From assembly GCA_018901375.1 (NCBI GenBank), contig JAHIEP010000017.1:1-6694 (forward strand): a stretch of DNA of 6,694 nt. Direction: 5' to 3'. A program made the position numbers and the translations under genes. The notes beneath the pieces were generated by a model. It searched no databases. It had not been told where the DNA came from and saw only the letters and a program-made list of their open reading frames with translations. Position 1 is the first letter of the stretch; the number at the start of each line of letters is the position of its first letter. Below are positions 1 through 5,437 of this stretch, piece by piece. This stretch comes from Nanobdellota archaeon. Its GTDB lineage: Archaea > Nanobdellota > Nanobdellia > Pacearchaeales > GW2011-AR1.

Positions 1-2362
1 CCGAAACAACTCCATAATTAGGATTAAGCACAGGAGCCTTCCCATCATCCACACCCGACTCACACATCTCCTCCTCGCTCCCAACATTCACCAACTGACA
101 AGCCGCCCCTAAACTCTCACACCGATACCTCGAACACGGCTTCAACGGATCCCCATTACAAGCAGAACATTCATCCCCACCCTTCGGAGGCTGCCAAGGC
201 TTACATTCAAACTCAACAATAATCGGGTCACAATCACTCCCTCCAAAAAAAGAACCAAGAATAGCGAGGATAGCACCTATGATAATTATAGCCCAACCGA
301 TGGGACCCATCCCAGCAAAAAAAGCACTATTTGCTAAAAGATTATATCCAATAGCTCCCCCTATCATCGCCCCACCAATAGTCATTAAAGTAGTCCCCCC
401 TCTACTAAGTCCCATCTCTCTCGCCAACATACCGCCAAGAACCATTCCAATCGCAGCACCAATCATCGCTCCCCCATATGCTGGTAAAAAAGGAACACTA
501 GATATTGTTCCGGTCGAAATAGAAGTAATAAGCATACCTCCATAAATGTCAACAGCAACAGCCGCAAAAAGAATACCAGCAGTTCCTTGAGTATCAAATG
601 CTTCACTCCCTTCCCCACCATCGACGCTGACAACCCCCGCCGCTTCCAACCATTCCGTATAATCCTCAACCTCCGCAACCTGCCCCCTCACTGGCAAAGC
701 CATCTTAGTCAATCGAGCAACCTCCGAAGCACTCAAATCAGGACTATTCTTAATCTTATAATTCGCAACAAAATCCCCATTAACATTCACACTCCCCCCA
801 CAATCCCCAAGACTCCTACACAAATCATTCATCTGTTCCCCAAACTCCGCACTCAAACATCCCTGATTCGGCCCATCCTTACATCCTCCCCAAGTCTTCG
901 GAATATACTGCACCGTACATTTCTGACTAGCCATCCCGCAAGTCTTCTTCGCTGTCTCCTGATATCTATCACTCCTCAAATCAAACCCAGCCGGATACTT
1001 AGCAACACAAACATCAAACTTAAATTTATCAGCAACATCAACTCTCTGCACCATACAATTCAAAGCATCCGCACACTCCTCCATCCCACCTTCCTTCCCA
1101 TTATAATCCGCACACATTCGACCCCCATTAGCAACACAAGCCGCATTCCGAAACCCACTCCCTCCTACCCCCTCCCCACTCCCATCTATCTGTATTGAGG
1201 ACTCAATACAAATTTGGTTTCTATAATCAGCACACGGCTCAATCTGTACAACCCCCTGCGAACAAACATATTTCCAATGCCTCGACCCAACAACATCGTC
1301 CCCGTTCCCAATCGCCCCGTCGTAAACACACCACGATTCCCCATTTTCATAACTCTCTCCCTTAAACATACACGAAGTATCTTTACAATAAAATTCCCCA
1401 CTATCAGGCTTAAAATTATCAACCGAAGCCGAACCGCAAATCCCCCCAGCGAAACGATTACAATTCCCGCAACTCTTACTTTTAGCATTCCCAGTTTTAG
1501 AACCATCCCCGCAAACATCTTCAGCAGAAATAACTTCTTCCCAATAAGCGTCATCATTCACCCTCGACGAATCATAAATATTCGCAACATTCCCACAACT
1601 ATCAACAAAATAAACCCCATCCTTCCCATCTACACAACTAGTCTGTTCAGTCTTAACACAATTAGTATTAAGCAAAGAAGCCGTACACAAAATCCCACCA
1701 TTAAAATCTCCCCTCAATCCCAAGCATCCAGCCAAACTCAAAAACTTACAACTTCCTCCACTAAGAACACAAGCCCCTTCCTCCTCGCTGTTCGCAAGCA
1801 AAGCACATTGCAACTCATTCAACTCCCCTCGCCAATCAACCCCACCAACACCGAACATCGCACTATCAACTTTACATTGTCCCTGAGTCTCATAAGCCGT
1901 AGCACTCCCCAAAACACAACACCCATATTTCGCCCCAGGCATATTACAATTCATATCCTTAGCCCAATCAACCGAACAATCCGACTTCAAAACATTCTTA
2001 TCATAAACCCCAGCCTCGCTATCATAGCAACATCCTTTCTGGCAAAACGAAGTAGCATCACAAAGCGCACCGTCGGCAAACTGCCCATCACAATTCTGCT
2101 CAGAAGTTGTCGCGCACCTCTCCCCACTAACCGCCACAGAACAACACCCGCCATAATCCCCAGCAGCCGAAACAATCGGAATCATCGGCCTAGTTAACCT
2201 CTCCAAAATCCTTCTCAAAATAATCTCCCCCAATCCATTTCTATCTCTAACCCCTAACACCTCACCCCTAACATCTAATTCTCCAATCAAATAAGAAAAC
2301 GCAAACACAGCTACCACCATCAAAACCACCTCCATCCCCGCAACCATCTTTTTACTTTTCAT
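1..2362 (-). CDS. Large cysteine-rich membrane/surface protein, C-terminus beyond left edge
   Basis: The frame starts at ATG 2362 and stays open to the left edge (787 residues, no stop), so it is partial. An SD-like AGGGG lies at 2371-2375 on the minus strand. Residues 7-27 form an N-terminal membrane anchor with a lysine-rich start. Residues 73-521 are a Cys-rich region (about 42 Cys, including CC pairs at 73-74, 111-112 and 148-149) that suggests a disulfide-bonded exterior domain. Residues 522-710 have no Cys and hold about four hydrophobic Gly-rich segments (about 592-612, 626-648, 657-680, 684-706), including the repeated glycine-zipper motifs GGAMIGAAIG (630-639) and GGAMIGGAIG (663-672). 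A second Cys-rich module (711-767: CDPIIVEFECKPWQPPKGG, CSACN, YRCESLG) follows. I recall similar unnamed proteins in Woese-/Pacearchaeota. Function is unknown; a surface or adhesion role is inferred. It lies 37 bp after the tRNA and may be co-transcribed with it. Confidence 0.92.
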   Translation of the reverse strand, partial: MKSKKMVAGMEVVLMVVAVFAFSYLIGELDVRGEVLGVRDRNGLGEIILRRILERLTRPMIPIVSAAGDYGGCCSVAVSGERCATTSEQNCDGQFADGALCDATSFCQKGCCYDSEAGVYDKNVLKSDCSVDWAKDMNCNMPGAKYGCCVLGSATAYETQGQCKVDSAMFGVGGVDWRGELNELQCALLANSEEEGACVLSGGSCKFLSLAGCLGLRGDFNGGILCTASLLNTNCVKTEQTSCVDGKDGVYFVDSCGNVANIYDSSRVNDDAYWEEVISAEDVCGDGSKTGNAKSKSCGNCNRFAGGICGSASVDNFKPDSGEFYCKDTSCMFKGESYENGESWCVYDGAIGNGDDVVGSRHWKYVCSQGVVQIEPCADYRNQICIESSIQIDGSGEGVGGSGFRNAACVANGGRMCADYNGKEGGMEECADALNCMVQRVDVADKFKFDVCVAKYPAGFDLRSDRYQETAKKTCGMASQKCTVQYIPKTWGGCKDGPNQGCLSAEFGEQMNDLCRSLGDCGGSVNVNGDFVANYKIKNSPDLSASEVARLTKMALPVRGQVAEVEDYTEWLEAAGVVSVDGGEGSEAFDTQGTAGILFAAVAVDIYGGMLITSISTGTISSVPFLPAYGGAMIGAAIGMVLGGMLAREMGLSRGGTTLMTIGGAMIGGAIGYNLLANSAFFAGMGPIGWAIIIIGAILAILGSFFGGSDCDPIIVEFECKPWQPPKGGDECSACNGDPLKPCSRYRCESLGAACQLVNVGSEEEMCESGVDDGKAPVLNPNYGVVS

Positions 2363-2384
2363 ATTTTCTTCCCCTAAAATTTAA

Positions 2385-2398
2385 TAAAAATAAAGTCA
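2385..2398 (-). terminator. T-rich tract after the tRNA
   Basis: Immediately 3' of the discriminator the minus strand reads TGACTTTATTTTTA. Archaeal RNA polymerase terminates at such T-tracts, so this may end the tRNA transcript or only partly attenuate readthrough into the Cys-rich gene, which starts 23 bp further on. Confidence 0.5.
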
Positions 2399-2480
2399 CG
2401 CCGGGAGTGGGAATTGAACCCACAAATCCCGAAGGATCATCAGTATCAGTGACGTGCGTTAACCATTCTGCCATCCCGGC
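2399..2480 (-). tRNA. Type II tRNA, Ser-like body with GAU (Ile) anticodon loop
   Basis: The minus strand folds as a full tRNA. The acceptor stem is GCCGGGA/TCCCGGC (7 bp) and the T-arm is GTGGG-TTCAATT-CCCAC. The D-arm is GCA...CGC with G18G19 and an A12-C23 mismatch. The anticodon stem is CGTCA/TGATG with one G-U pair and a 7-nt loop CTGATAC. The variable arm is long (ATCC-TTCG-GGAT). The discriminator, at 2399, is G73 and CCA is not encoded. The long variable arm and G73 indicate a serine tRNA (archaeal Leu tRNAs normally have A73), yet U33 places the anticodon at GAU, an isoleucine anticodon. At 81 nt plus G73 it is normal length for tRNA-Ser, leaving no room for an intron. A TATA box at 2509-2516 lies about 33 bp upstream and a T-tract (TTTATTTTTATT) follows the 3' end. 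That it is a tRNA is near certain; its amino-acid identity is not. Confidence 0.93.
2442..2458 (+). repeat. 17-bp direct repeat, copy inside the tRNA anticodon arm
   Basis: AGTATCAGTGACGTGCG matches 2545-2561 exactly; including the flanking AT plus one mismatched base the match is 19 of 20. The copies are 103 bp apart in the same orientation, one inside and one upstream of the tRNA. Chance identity of this length at this distance is very unlikely. Confidence 0.9.
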
Positions 2481-2502
2481 ATGACTATCGTTATTATAAA
2501 TA

Positions 2503-2516
2503 GATAAATTTATATA
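2503..2516. promoter_or_regulatory. Shared, near-symmetric TATA box for the tRNA (-) and a + strand transcript
   Basis: TTTATATA at 2509-2516 reads TATATAAA on the minus strand. Going leftward, its centre is 32 bp from the mature tRNA 5' end, which predicts a start near 2486 and a leader of about 6 nt. Going rightward it is preceded by GATAAA (2503-2508), a match to the archaeal BRE pattern RNWAAW, and predicts a start near 2538. The minus orientation has a weaker BRE-like AGTAAG (2517-2522). Spacing is inferred from the usual archaeal TATA position around -26. Confidence 0.6.
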
Positions 2517-2544
2517 CTTACTGAATTTAACATTATTGCATATT

Positions 2545-2561
2545 AGTATCAGTGACGTGCG
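2545..2561 (+). repeat. 17-bp direct repeat, upstream copy
   Basis: Second copy of AGTATCAGTGACGTGCG. Read on the minus strand, GGCAGAA occurs 3 nt before it. The tRNA also has GGCAGAA before its copy, but separated by the 7-nt D-loop TGGTTAA. This suggests a decayed duplicate of tRNA positions 9-39 with the D-loop lost. Confidence 0.88.
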
Positions 2562-2600
2562 GGGTTCTGCCCTTTTGATAGAACCTCTTTTCTTTTTTTT
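2561..2600 (+). terminator. Hairpin plus T-tract terminator (+ strand)
   Basis: GGGGTTCT (2561-2568) pairs with AGAACCTC (2580-2587) around an 11-nt loop and is followed by TTTTCTTTTTTTT (2588-2600). The T-run lies only on the + strand; on the minus strand, where the pilin-like gene ends nearby, the same stretch is A-rich. It therefore fits termination of a rightward transcript. Confidence 0.55.
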
Positions 2601-2620
2601 ATTTATGTATTTTTTCATTT

Positions 2621-3406
2621 TCATACCCCCGGCGCCAAAGCACAACTCCGCACCGCAAATTTAAATTCCTCCAAACTCCGTCGGTCAATCAACCTATATA
2701 TTTTACTATCCATATAATCAACTCTCCTAATATCATACTTCGGATACAACAACATATAACCATTATACTCAAAATGACAAAACTGCGCCTCCGAATTAAC
2801 AACCTCCCTCGCTATTCCAACCAAGTCATAAATCGCCGAAGCCTTACTCGTTCCAAAGTCATCAAACTCCTGCGACGTCCCATCTTTCGAAACCCTAACC
2901 TTCTTATCTAAATTAATCTCAACAAAACCAGGCAACAAATCAACAGAATAATCACTAGCCCCAACCTCAACATCATAACCTCTCTCCTCAAAATCTCTCC
3001 TCATAAAATCAAAACAATCCTCAACTCCCTCAGCACTATCCCTAACTATCTCCTTCTCTATCTGCAACTCCAACATAGGATGAATATTATAACAGCCCTG
3101 ATAATAATCCGCCTGATAACATAAATAATTCCAATCATCCCCCTGATAAGCAATCGTCTGCGTCGGCACAATCTCCCCACCATTAAATAACATCTTATCC
3201 ACAGATTCACCGACAACATCCTGAACACACTTATCCACAACACCCTTAGGATTCAAACTCCCCGGACTCTCCAAATCAACCCCACCAATAAAATAAAACG
3301 CCGCAATAATCCCCACAACAATCACAATCCCCAAAATAATAAAAATCGTAACCTGAGCTCGTCTACCTTCTACCATCAACCCCCTACCTTCTAAGTCAGC
3401 ATCCAT
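2621..3406 (-). CDS. Pilin-like membrane-anchored surface protein with six cysteines
   Basis: The frame from ATG 3406 gives 261 residues. The SD-like GGGGGTGA sits 4 nt before this ATG. An alternative ATG at 3376 (251 residues, MVEGRRAQVTIF...) would put the signal region closer to the N-terminus and also has a G-rich upstream stretch, so the start is unsettled. The N-terminus has RRAQ followed by about 23 hydrophobic residues, like archaeal class III (type IV prepilin) signals cleaved before Gln, but without the usual Glu at +5. The exterior part has six Cys (50, 86, 95, 121, 200, 245 counted from M3376), enough for three disulfides. I recall widespread unnamed DPANN proteins with this layout (C...GG...Y...C). 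It overlaps the upstream winged-helix gene by 16 bp, implying translational coupling. Surface location is inferred; function is unknown. Confidence 0.9.
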   Translation of the reverse strand: MDADLEGRGLMVEGRRAQVTIFIILGIVIVVGIIAAFYFIGGVDLESPGSLNPKGVVDKCVQDVVGESVDKMLFNGGEIVPTQTIAYQGDDWNYLCYQADYYQGCYNIHPMLELQIEKEIVRDSAEGVEDCFDFMRRDFEERGYDVEVGASDYSVDLLPGFVEINLDKKVRVSKDGTSQEFDDFGTSKASAIYDLVGIAREVVNSEAQFCHFEYNGYMLLYPKYDIRRVDYMDSKIYRLIDRRSLEEFKFAVRSCALAPGV

Positions 3407-3576
3407 AAATTCACCCCCAACTTTTTTATCCTAACAACTTTCCCATCAATAATCAACTCCAACAAATACTTCTCCGCCGTATTCCAAGAAACCCCCAACA
3501 CCGACGCCACCTCGCTACTAGTAACAACCTTCTCTTTCTTTATCAAACCAATTATCTTTTCACTATGAGCATTCAT
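3391..3576 (-). CDS. Small winged helix-turn-helix DNA-binding protein
   Basis: 61 residues from ATG 3576 (MNAHSEKIIGLI...). The frame can be extended to ATG 3651, but that start lies upstream of the TATA box at 3624-3631 and adds an uncharacteristic Arg/Tyr-rich stretch, so 3576 is preferred. Residues about 3-14 form helix 1, 18-41 a helix-turn-helix (TSSEVASVLGVSWNTAEKYL) and 44-60 the wing (GKVVRIKKLGVNLWML). The protein is nearly all domain, a compact archaeal wHTH regulator. It overlaps the start of the pilin-like gene by 16 bp, so the two are probably one operon, and it may regulate the surface cluster or itself. The specific target and family name are not recognisable. Confidence 0.85.
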   Translation of the reverse strand: MNAHSEKIIGLIKKEKVVTSSEVASVLGVSWNTAEKYLLELIIDGKVVRIKKLGVNLWMLT

Positions 3577-3623
3577 AATAATATACCGACTAATATACTT
3601 ATGAAATACACAACGAATACACC

Positions 3624-3631
3624 TATATAAA
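3624..3631 (-). promoter_or_regulatory. TATA box for the wHTH/pilin-like operon
   Basis: The minus strand reads TTTATATA here, preceded by the A-rich GGGAATA. Standard archaeal spacing predicts a start near 3601 and a leader of about 25 nt before ATG 3576. This is the main reason for rejecting the longer frame beginning at 3651. Confidence 0.55.
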
Positions 3632-3662
3632 TATTCCCTTATTTTTTTCAAAAAGGAAGTTG

Positions 3663-3708
3663 GTAAGAAACCTTAGATCACCAGATCACCTACTGGGTGG
3701 TTTCTTAC
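3663..3708. repeat. 10-bp perfect inverted repeat with tandem AGATCACC inside
   Basis: GTAAGAAACC (3663-3672) and GGTTTCTTAC (3699-3708) are perfect inverted repeats around 26 bp. Inside, AGATCACC occurs twice in tandem (3675-3690), and CACCAG can pair with CTGGGTG with one bulge, extending a cruciform or RNA hairpin. It lies between the two divergent promoters, outside both predicted transcripts, so a DNA-level role (operator, boundary or mobile-element remnant) fits better than a terminator. Confidence 0.8.
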
Positions 3709-3716
3709 AAAAACAT

Positions 3717-3724
3717 TTTTAAAT
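3717..3724 (+). promoter_or_regulatory. TATA box for the MNT-HEPN module
   Basis: TTTTAAAT/TTTAAATA lies at 3717-3724, about 26 bp before a predicted start near 3747. That leaves a leader of about 12 nt without an SD motif before ATG 3759, and favours this ATG over the in-frame TTG at 3741. Confidence 0.5.
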
Positions 3725-3726
3725 AC

Positions 3727-3755
3727 TATCAACCATACAGTTGATAACTATCAAC
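3727..3755. promoter_or_regulatory. Palindromic operator-like site plus a third half-site
   Basis: TATCAAC (3727-3733), a 6-bp spacer and GTTGATA (3740-3746) form a perfect 7-bp palindrome. A third TATCAAC follows at 3749-3755. The site begins 3 bp after the TATA box and covers the predicted start. A dimeric regulator bound here would block transcription; the likely one is the winged-helix domain of the gene that begins at 3759. Confidence 0.65.
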
Positions 3756-3758
3756 AAA

Positions 3759-4358
3759 ATGGAGACCAAAAACAAAACAACAGATAGCATCCTAATGATT
3801 CTACTCAAAGAACCATTCGTAACTCACACAGCAACATCCCTATCTAAATCCCTCAACATAACGAGACAAGGCCTATGGAAAAGCCTCAACAAATTAAAAG
3901 AGAATAACCTTATAGTTTTAGAATCAATAAGCAACACACACAAAAGTACCATAACTATAAAAATTCAATGGAGCAACCCTCTAACACCTAAAACACTTTC
4001 CCTACTACTAACAAAAGAATCAATCAAACACGAAAGATGGACAACCAGCCTAGCTGAACTAGAAAAACTTTCAAACTTCACAATACTATACGGCAGCATC
4101 CTCCATTCACCAAAAGAAGCCAAAGACATAGACATCCTAACTATTCTACCTAAAAATAACTTCCAATCAATAGATAAAAAAGTTTTAGAAATACAAAAAA
4201 CACAAGCAAAAAAAATTCACCTAATAGACTTAACAAAAAACGAATTCTCCAAAGAATTAAACAATAAAAACAAAGCATACTTAGACGCACTAAAAAAAGG
4301 AGTAGTCCTATTCGGACAGGATGACTATGTTAGATTTATAGAAAAAATAATAAGATGA
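3759..4358 (+). CDS. Winged-helix/minimal nucleotidyltransferase fusion (MntA-like antitoxin)
   Basis: 199 residues from ATG 3759; an in-frame TTG at 3741 would lie before the predicted transcription start. Residues 8-58 form a winged HTH (LSKSLNITRQGLWKSLNKL). Residues about 105-199 form a minimal nucleotidyltransferase: GS at 112-113, D123 and D125 in the GS-x9-DID motif (YGSILHSPKEAKDIDIL), a probable third acidic residue D157 (KIHLIDL), and the typical tail ALKKGVVLFGQDDYVRFI (177-194). MNT proteins of type VII modules nucleotidylate and silence their HEPN partner; that activity is inferred here from the motifs and pairing. The fused wHTH suggests it also represses its own promoter through 3727-3755. 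Its last 4 bp overlap the HEPN gene. Coding is A-rich and G-poor, as expected for this strand. Confidence 0.88.
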   Translation: METKNKTTDSILMILLKEPFVTHTATSLSKSLNITRQGLWKSLNKLKENNLIVLESISNTHKSTITIKIQWSNPLTPKTLSLLLTKESIKHERWTTSLAELEKLSNFTILYGSILHSPKEAKDIDILTILPKNNFQSIDKKVLEIQKTQAKKIHLIDLTKNEFSKELNNKNKAYLDALKKGVVLFGQDDYVRFIEKIIR

Positions 4359-4927
4359 CCCAAGAAGAAATAGCAAAAAAATTAAGAGATTGCATAAGAA
4401 ACGCCAAAAGAGATGAAGCAAAAGGAATAAAGCACAACGGGCTAATTATAGGAACCCCTAATAACGAAGAAGCAAAAAACTACATAAAAAAAGCCAAAAG
4501 AGAATTAGAACTCTGTGAATTCTACAAAGAAAAAGAATTCGATTACAAAATTCCAGAAGAATGGTTCTATACTCTCTACTATTGTGCCCTCGCAATACTT
4601 TCAAAATTCGGAGTCGAAAGTAGAAGTCAAAGATACACAGCCTTATTCCTAAGATACATAAAAGAAAAAAATCTAATAGATTACGAAAACAATTACATAG
4701 ATAGAATCACCGTCTACTCCAAGAAAGGCGACGAATCAGAAGTGGACAAACGAGAAGAAGCCAGATATAGCTCCTCAATAGAAATAGAATCAGTAAAAAA
4801 GAGATACGAAGAAATAACAATCTTATGCAAAAATGCCATTTTCCAAGCAGAAGAAATAATTTTTTCAAACGAAGACTTCAAAATCCCTGAAGAACTATTA
4901 AGCGAAAATTTTTACAACAATCTCTAA
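4355..4927 (+). CDS. HEPN-family protein (UPF0332-like), putative toxin partner
   Basis: 190 residues, starting inside the previous stop (ATGA, 4355-4358), so translation is probably coupled; there is no separate SD. The core, residues 40-170, is helical and matches the HEPN superfamily pattern: EWFYTLYYCALAILSKFGVE (69-88), SRSQRYTALFLRYI (89-102), KREEARYSS (132-140), then a long amphipathic helix to about 170. Relatives often have 'SHR.T' where this has SQRYT (91-95), and 'R..ADY' where this has REEARY. The only His is H27, so the canonical RX4-6H RNase motif is absent. It may be a non-catalytic or divergent HEPN, or use other residues. Gene order and overlap support an MNT-HEPN toxin-antitoxin-like pair. 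Confidence 0.85.
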   Translation: MTQEEIAKKLRDCIRNAKRDEAKGIKHNGLIIGTPNNEEAKNYIKKAKRELELCEFYKEKEFDYKIPEEWFYTLYYCALAILSKFGVESRSQRYTALFLRYIKEKNLIDYENNYIDRITVYSKKGDESEVDKREEARYSSSIEIESVKKRYEEITILCKNAIFQAEEIIFSNEDFKIPEELLSENFYNNL

Positions 4928-4946
4928 AAACTCTTTATCTCTTTCA

Positions 4947-5033
4947 TTAACTAGGCAAAGCCGGAGGAATAGGAATAGAACTACCAAGACCACTAATAAG
5001 AGCTCCCGGATTAGAAAACAAAAACCAACTTCC
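4947..5033 (-). pseudogene. Possible C-terminal gene remnant (28 codons, no start)
   Basis: On the minus strand, 28 sense codons lie between TGA (5034-5036) and TAA (4947-4949). They encode ...FSNPGALISGLGSSIPIPPALPS, which reads like a real protein tail, and the stretch is more GC-rich than the surrounding spacer. There is no start codon and no upstream continuation in any frame I could join. Probably a decayed gene end; weak evidence. Confidence 0.2.
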
Positions 5034-5088
5034 TCATCAAGACCAAACAAATATAATCTTTATAAACTTTACGCCAAAAAAAATCAGA

Positions 5089-5165
5089 GTGCCCCAACCA
5101 ATTATAAAAACAAATCAGCGAAGGTACCGTGTAATCCGTGTCCTCCGTGCCTCGTCCGTGTTCTT
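5089..5165 (+). repeat. Interspersed repeat unit A plus CCGTG words
   Basis: CCCCAACCAATTATAAAAAC (5092-5111) followed by AAATCAGCGAAGGTACCGTG matches units B, C and D at 5438-5605. It is followed by a run of ATCCGTGT / CTCCGTGC / GTCCGTGT words ending in TTCTTTTAAT. Confidence 0.7.
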
Positions 5166-5206
5166 TTAATTAACATACAAATTACATCCCTACTTTTCAA
5201 TCAAAA

Positions 5207-5251
5207 AATCTGCATGAATCTGCGTAATCTACAAAATCTGCGTTCCTTTAT
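5207..5251 (+). repeat. Cluster of AATCTGC(GT) words
   Basis: AATCTGC at 5207-5213 and AATCTGCGT at 5217-5225 and 5235-5243, with a decayed AATCTAC between. The last is followed by TCCTTTAT, as is AATCCGTGT at 5613-5621, so the two blocks share a 17-bp end with two mismatches. Confidence 0.7.
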
Positions 5252-5437
5252 GCCAGTATATAAGTTACACAATCATTATACCAATAAAAAAATCCTGCCC
5301 GAACCCAAGGGTACACCCACTTCACCAGAAGTACCTAATGGACTGAGTAGTATTCTTTTCTTTATCTACAAACTCCTTCTTCCAAATCCCAAAACAAAAT
5401 CCCGCGTCCCTCTTGAATTAATCCCGCATTCATGGTC

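Larger units (their letters stand above)
2538..2600 (+). ncRNA. Candidate antisense small RNA against the neighbouring tRNA
   Basis: No ORF is present, but the parts of a small transcription unit are: BRE/TATA at 2503-2516, a predicted start near G2538, an 8-bp hairpin (GGGGTTCT 2561-2568 with AGAACCTC 2580-2587, 11-nt loop, one G-U pair) and a T-tract (2588-2600). The 17 bases at 2545-2561 (AGTATCAGTGACGTGCG) are identical to 2442-2458 inside the tRNA gene. Because the tRNA is on the other strand, a + transcript would be exactly complementary to tRNA positions 23-39 (D-stem 3' side, anticodon stem 5' side, whole anticodon loop). TTCTGCC (2565-2571) also complements tRNA GGCAGAA (9-15). Origin as a decayed partial copy of the tRNA is likely. 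Expression is inferred only. Confidence 0.45.

Noticed and set aside
587..2197. Long open frames on the + strand (587-1198 and 1214-2197)
   Set aside because: They lie opposite the Cys-rich gene. Their products are Ser/Pro/Thr/Ile-rich without domains, which is what a C-rich complementary strand gives; the minus frame has an anchor, ordered Cys motifs and an SD.
2430..2460. An intron in the tRNA anticodon loop that would explain the GAU reading
   Set aside because: The unspliced gene already has the length of a normal class II tRNA, with a 5-bp stem and 7-nt loop; there is no room for an intron.
2442..2561. attL/attR pair of an integrated element
   Set aside because: Only 103 bp lie between the copies and there is no integrase gene; the interval holds just the tRNA 5' half and its promoter.
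2538..2600. C/D-box guide RNA
   Set aside because: TGATAGA (2576-2582) only loosely resembles a C box and no convincing D/D' pair flanks a guide of the right spacing.
2352..2645. 97-residue minus frame across the tRNA
   Set aside because: It reads straight through the tRNA (the 'GMAEWL...VGSIPTPG' pattern is a tRNA translated by chance) and overlaps two real genes.
3741..3758. TTG start for the wHTH-MNT gene
   Set aside because: It lies before the predicted transcription start and inside the palindrome; ATG 3759 fits the promoter spacing.
5290..5335. Possible structured RNA or G-quadruplex around the GGGTGTACCCTTGGGTTCGGG stretch (minus strand)
   Set aside because: There are only three GGG runs and small 4-5 bp hairpins; not enough to call an element.
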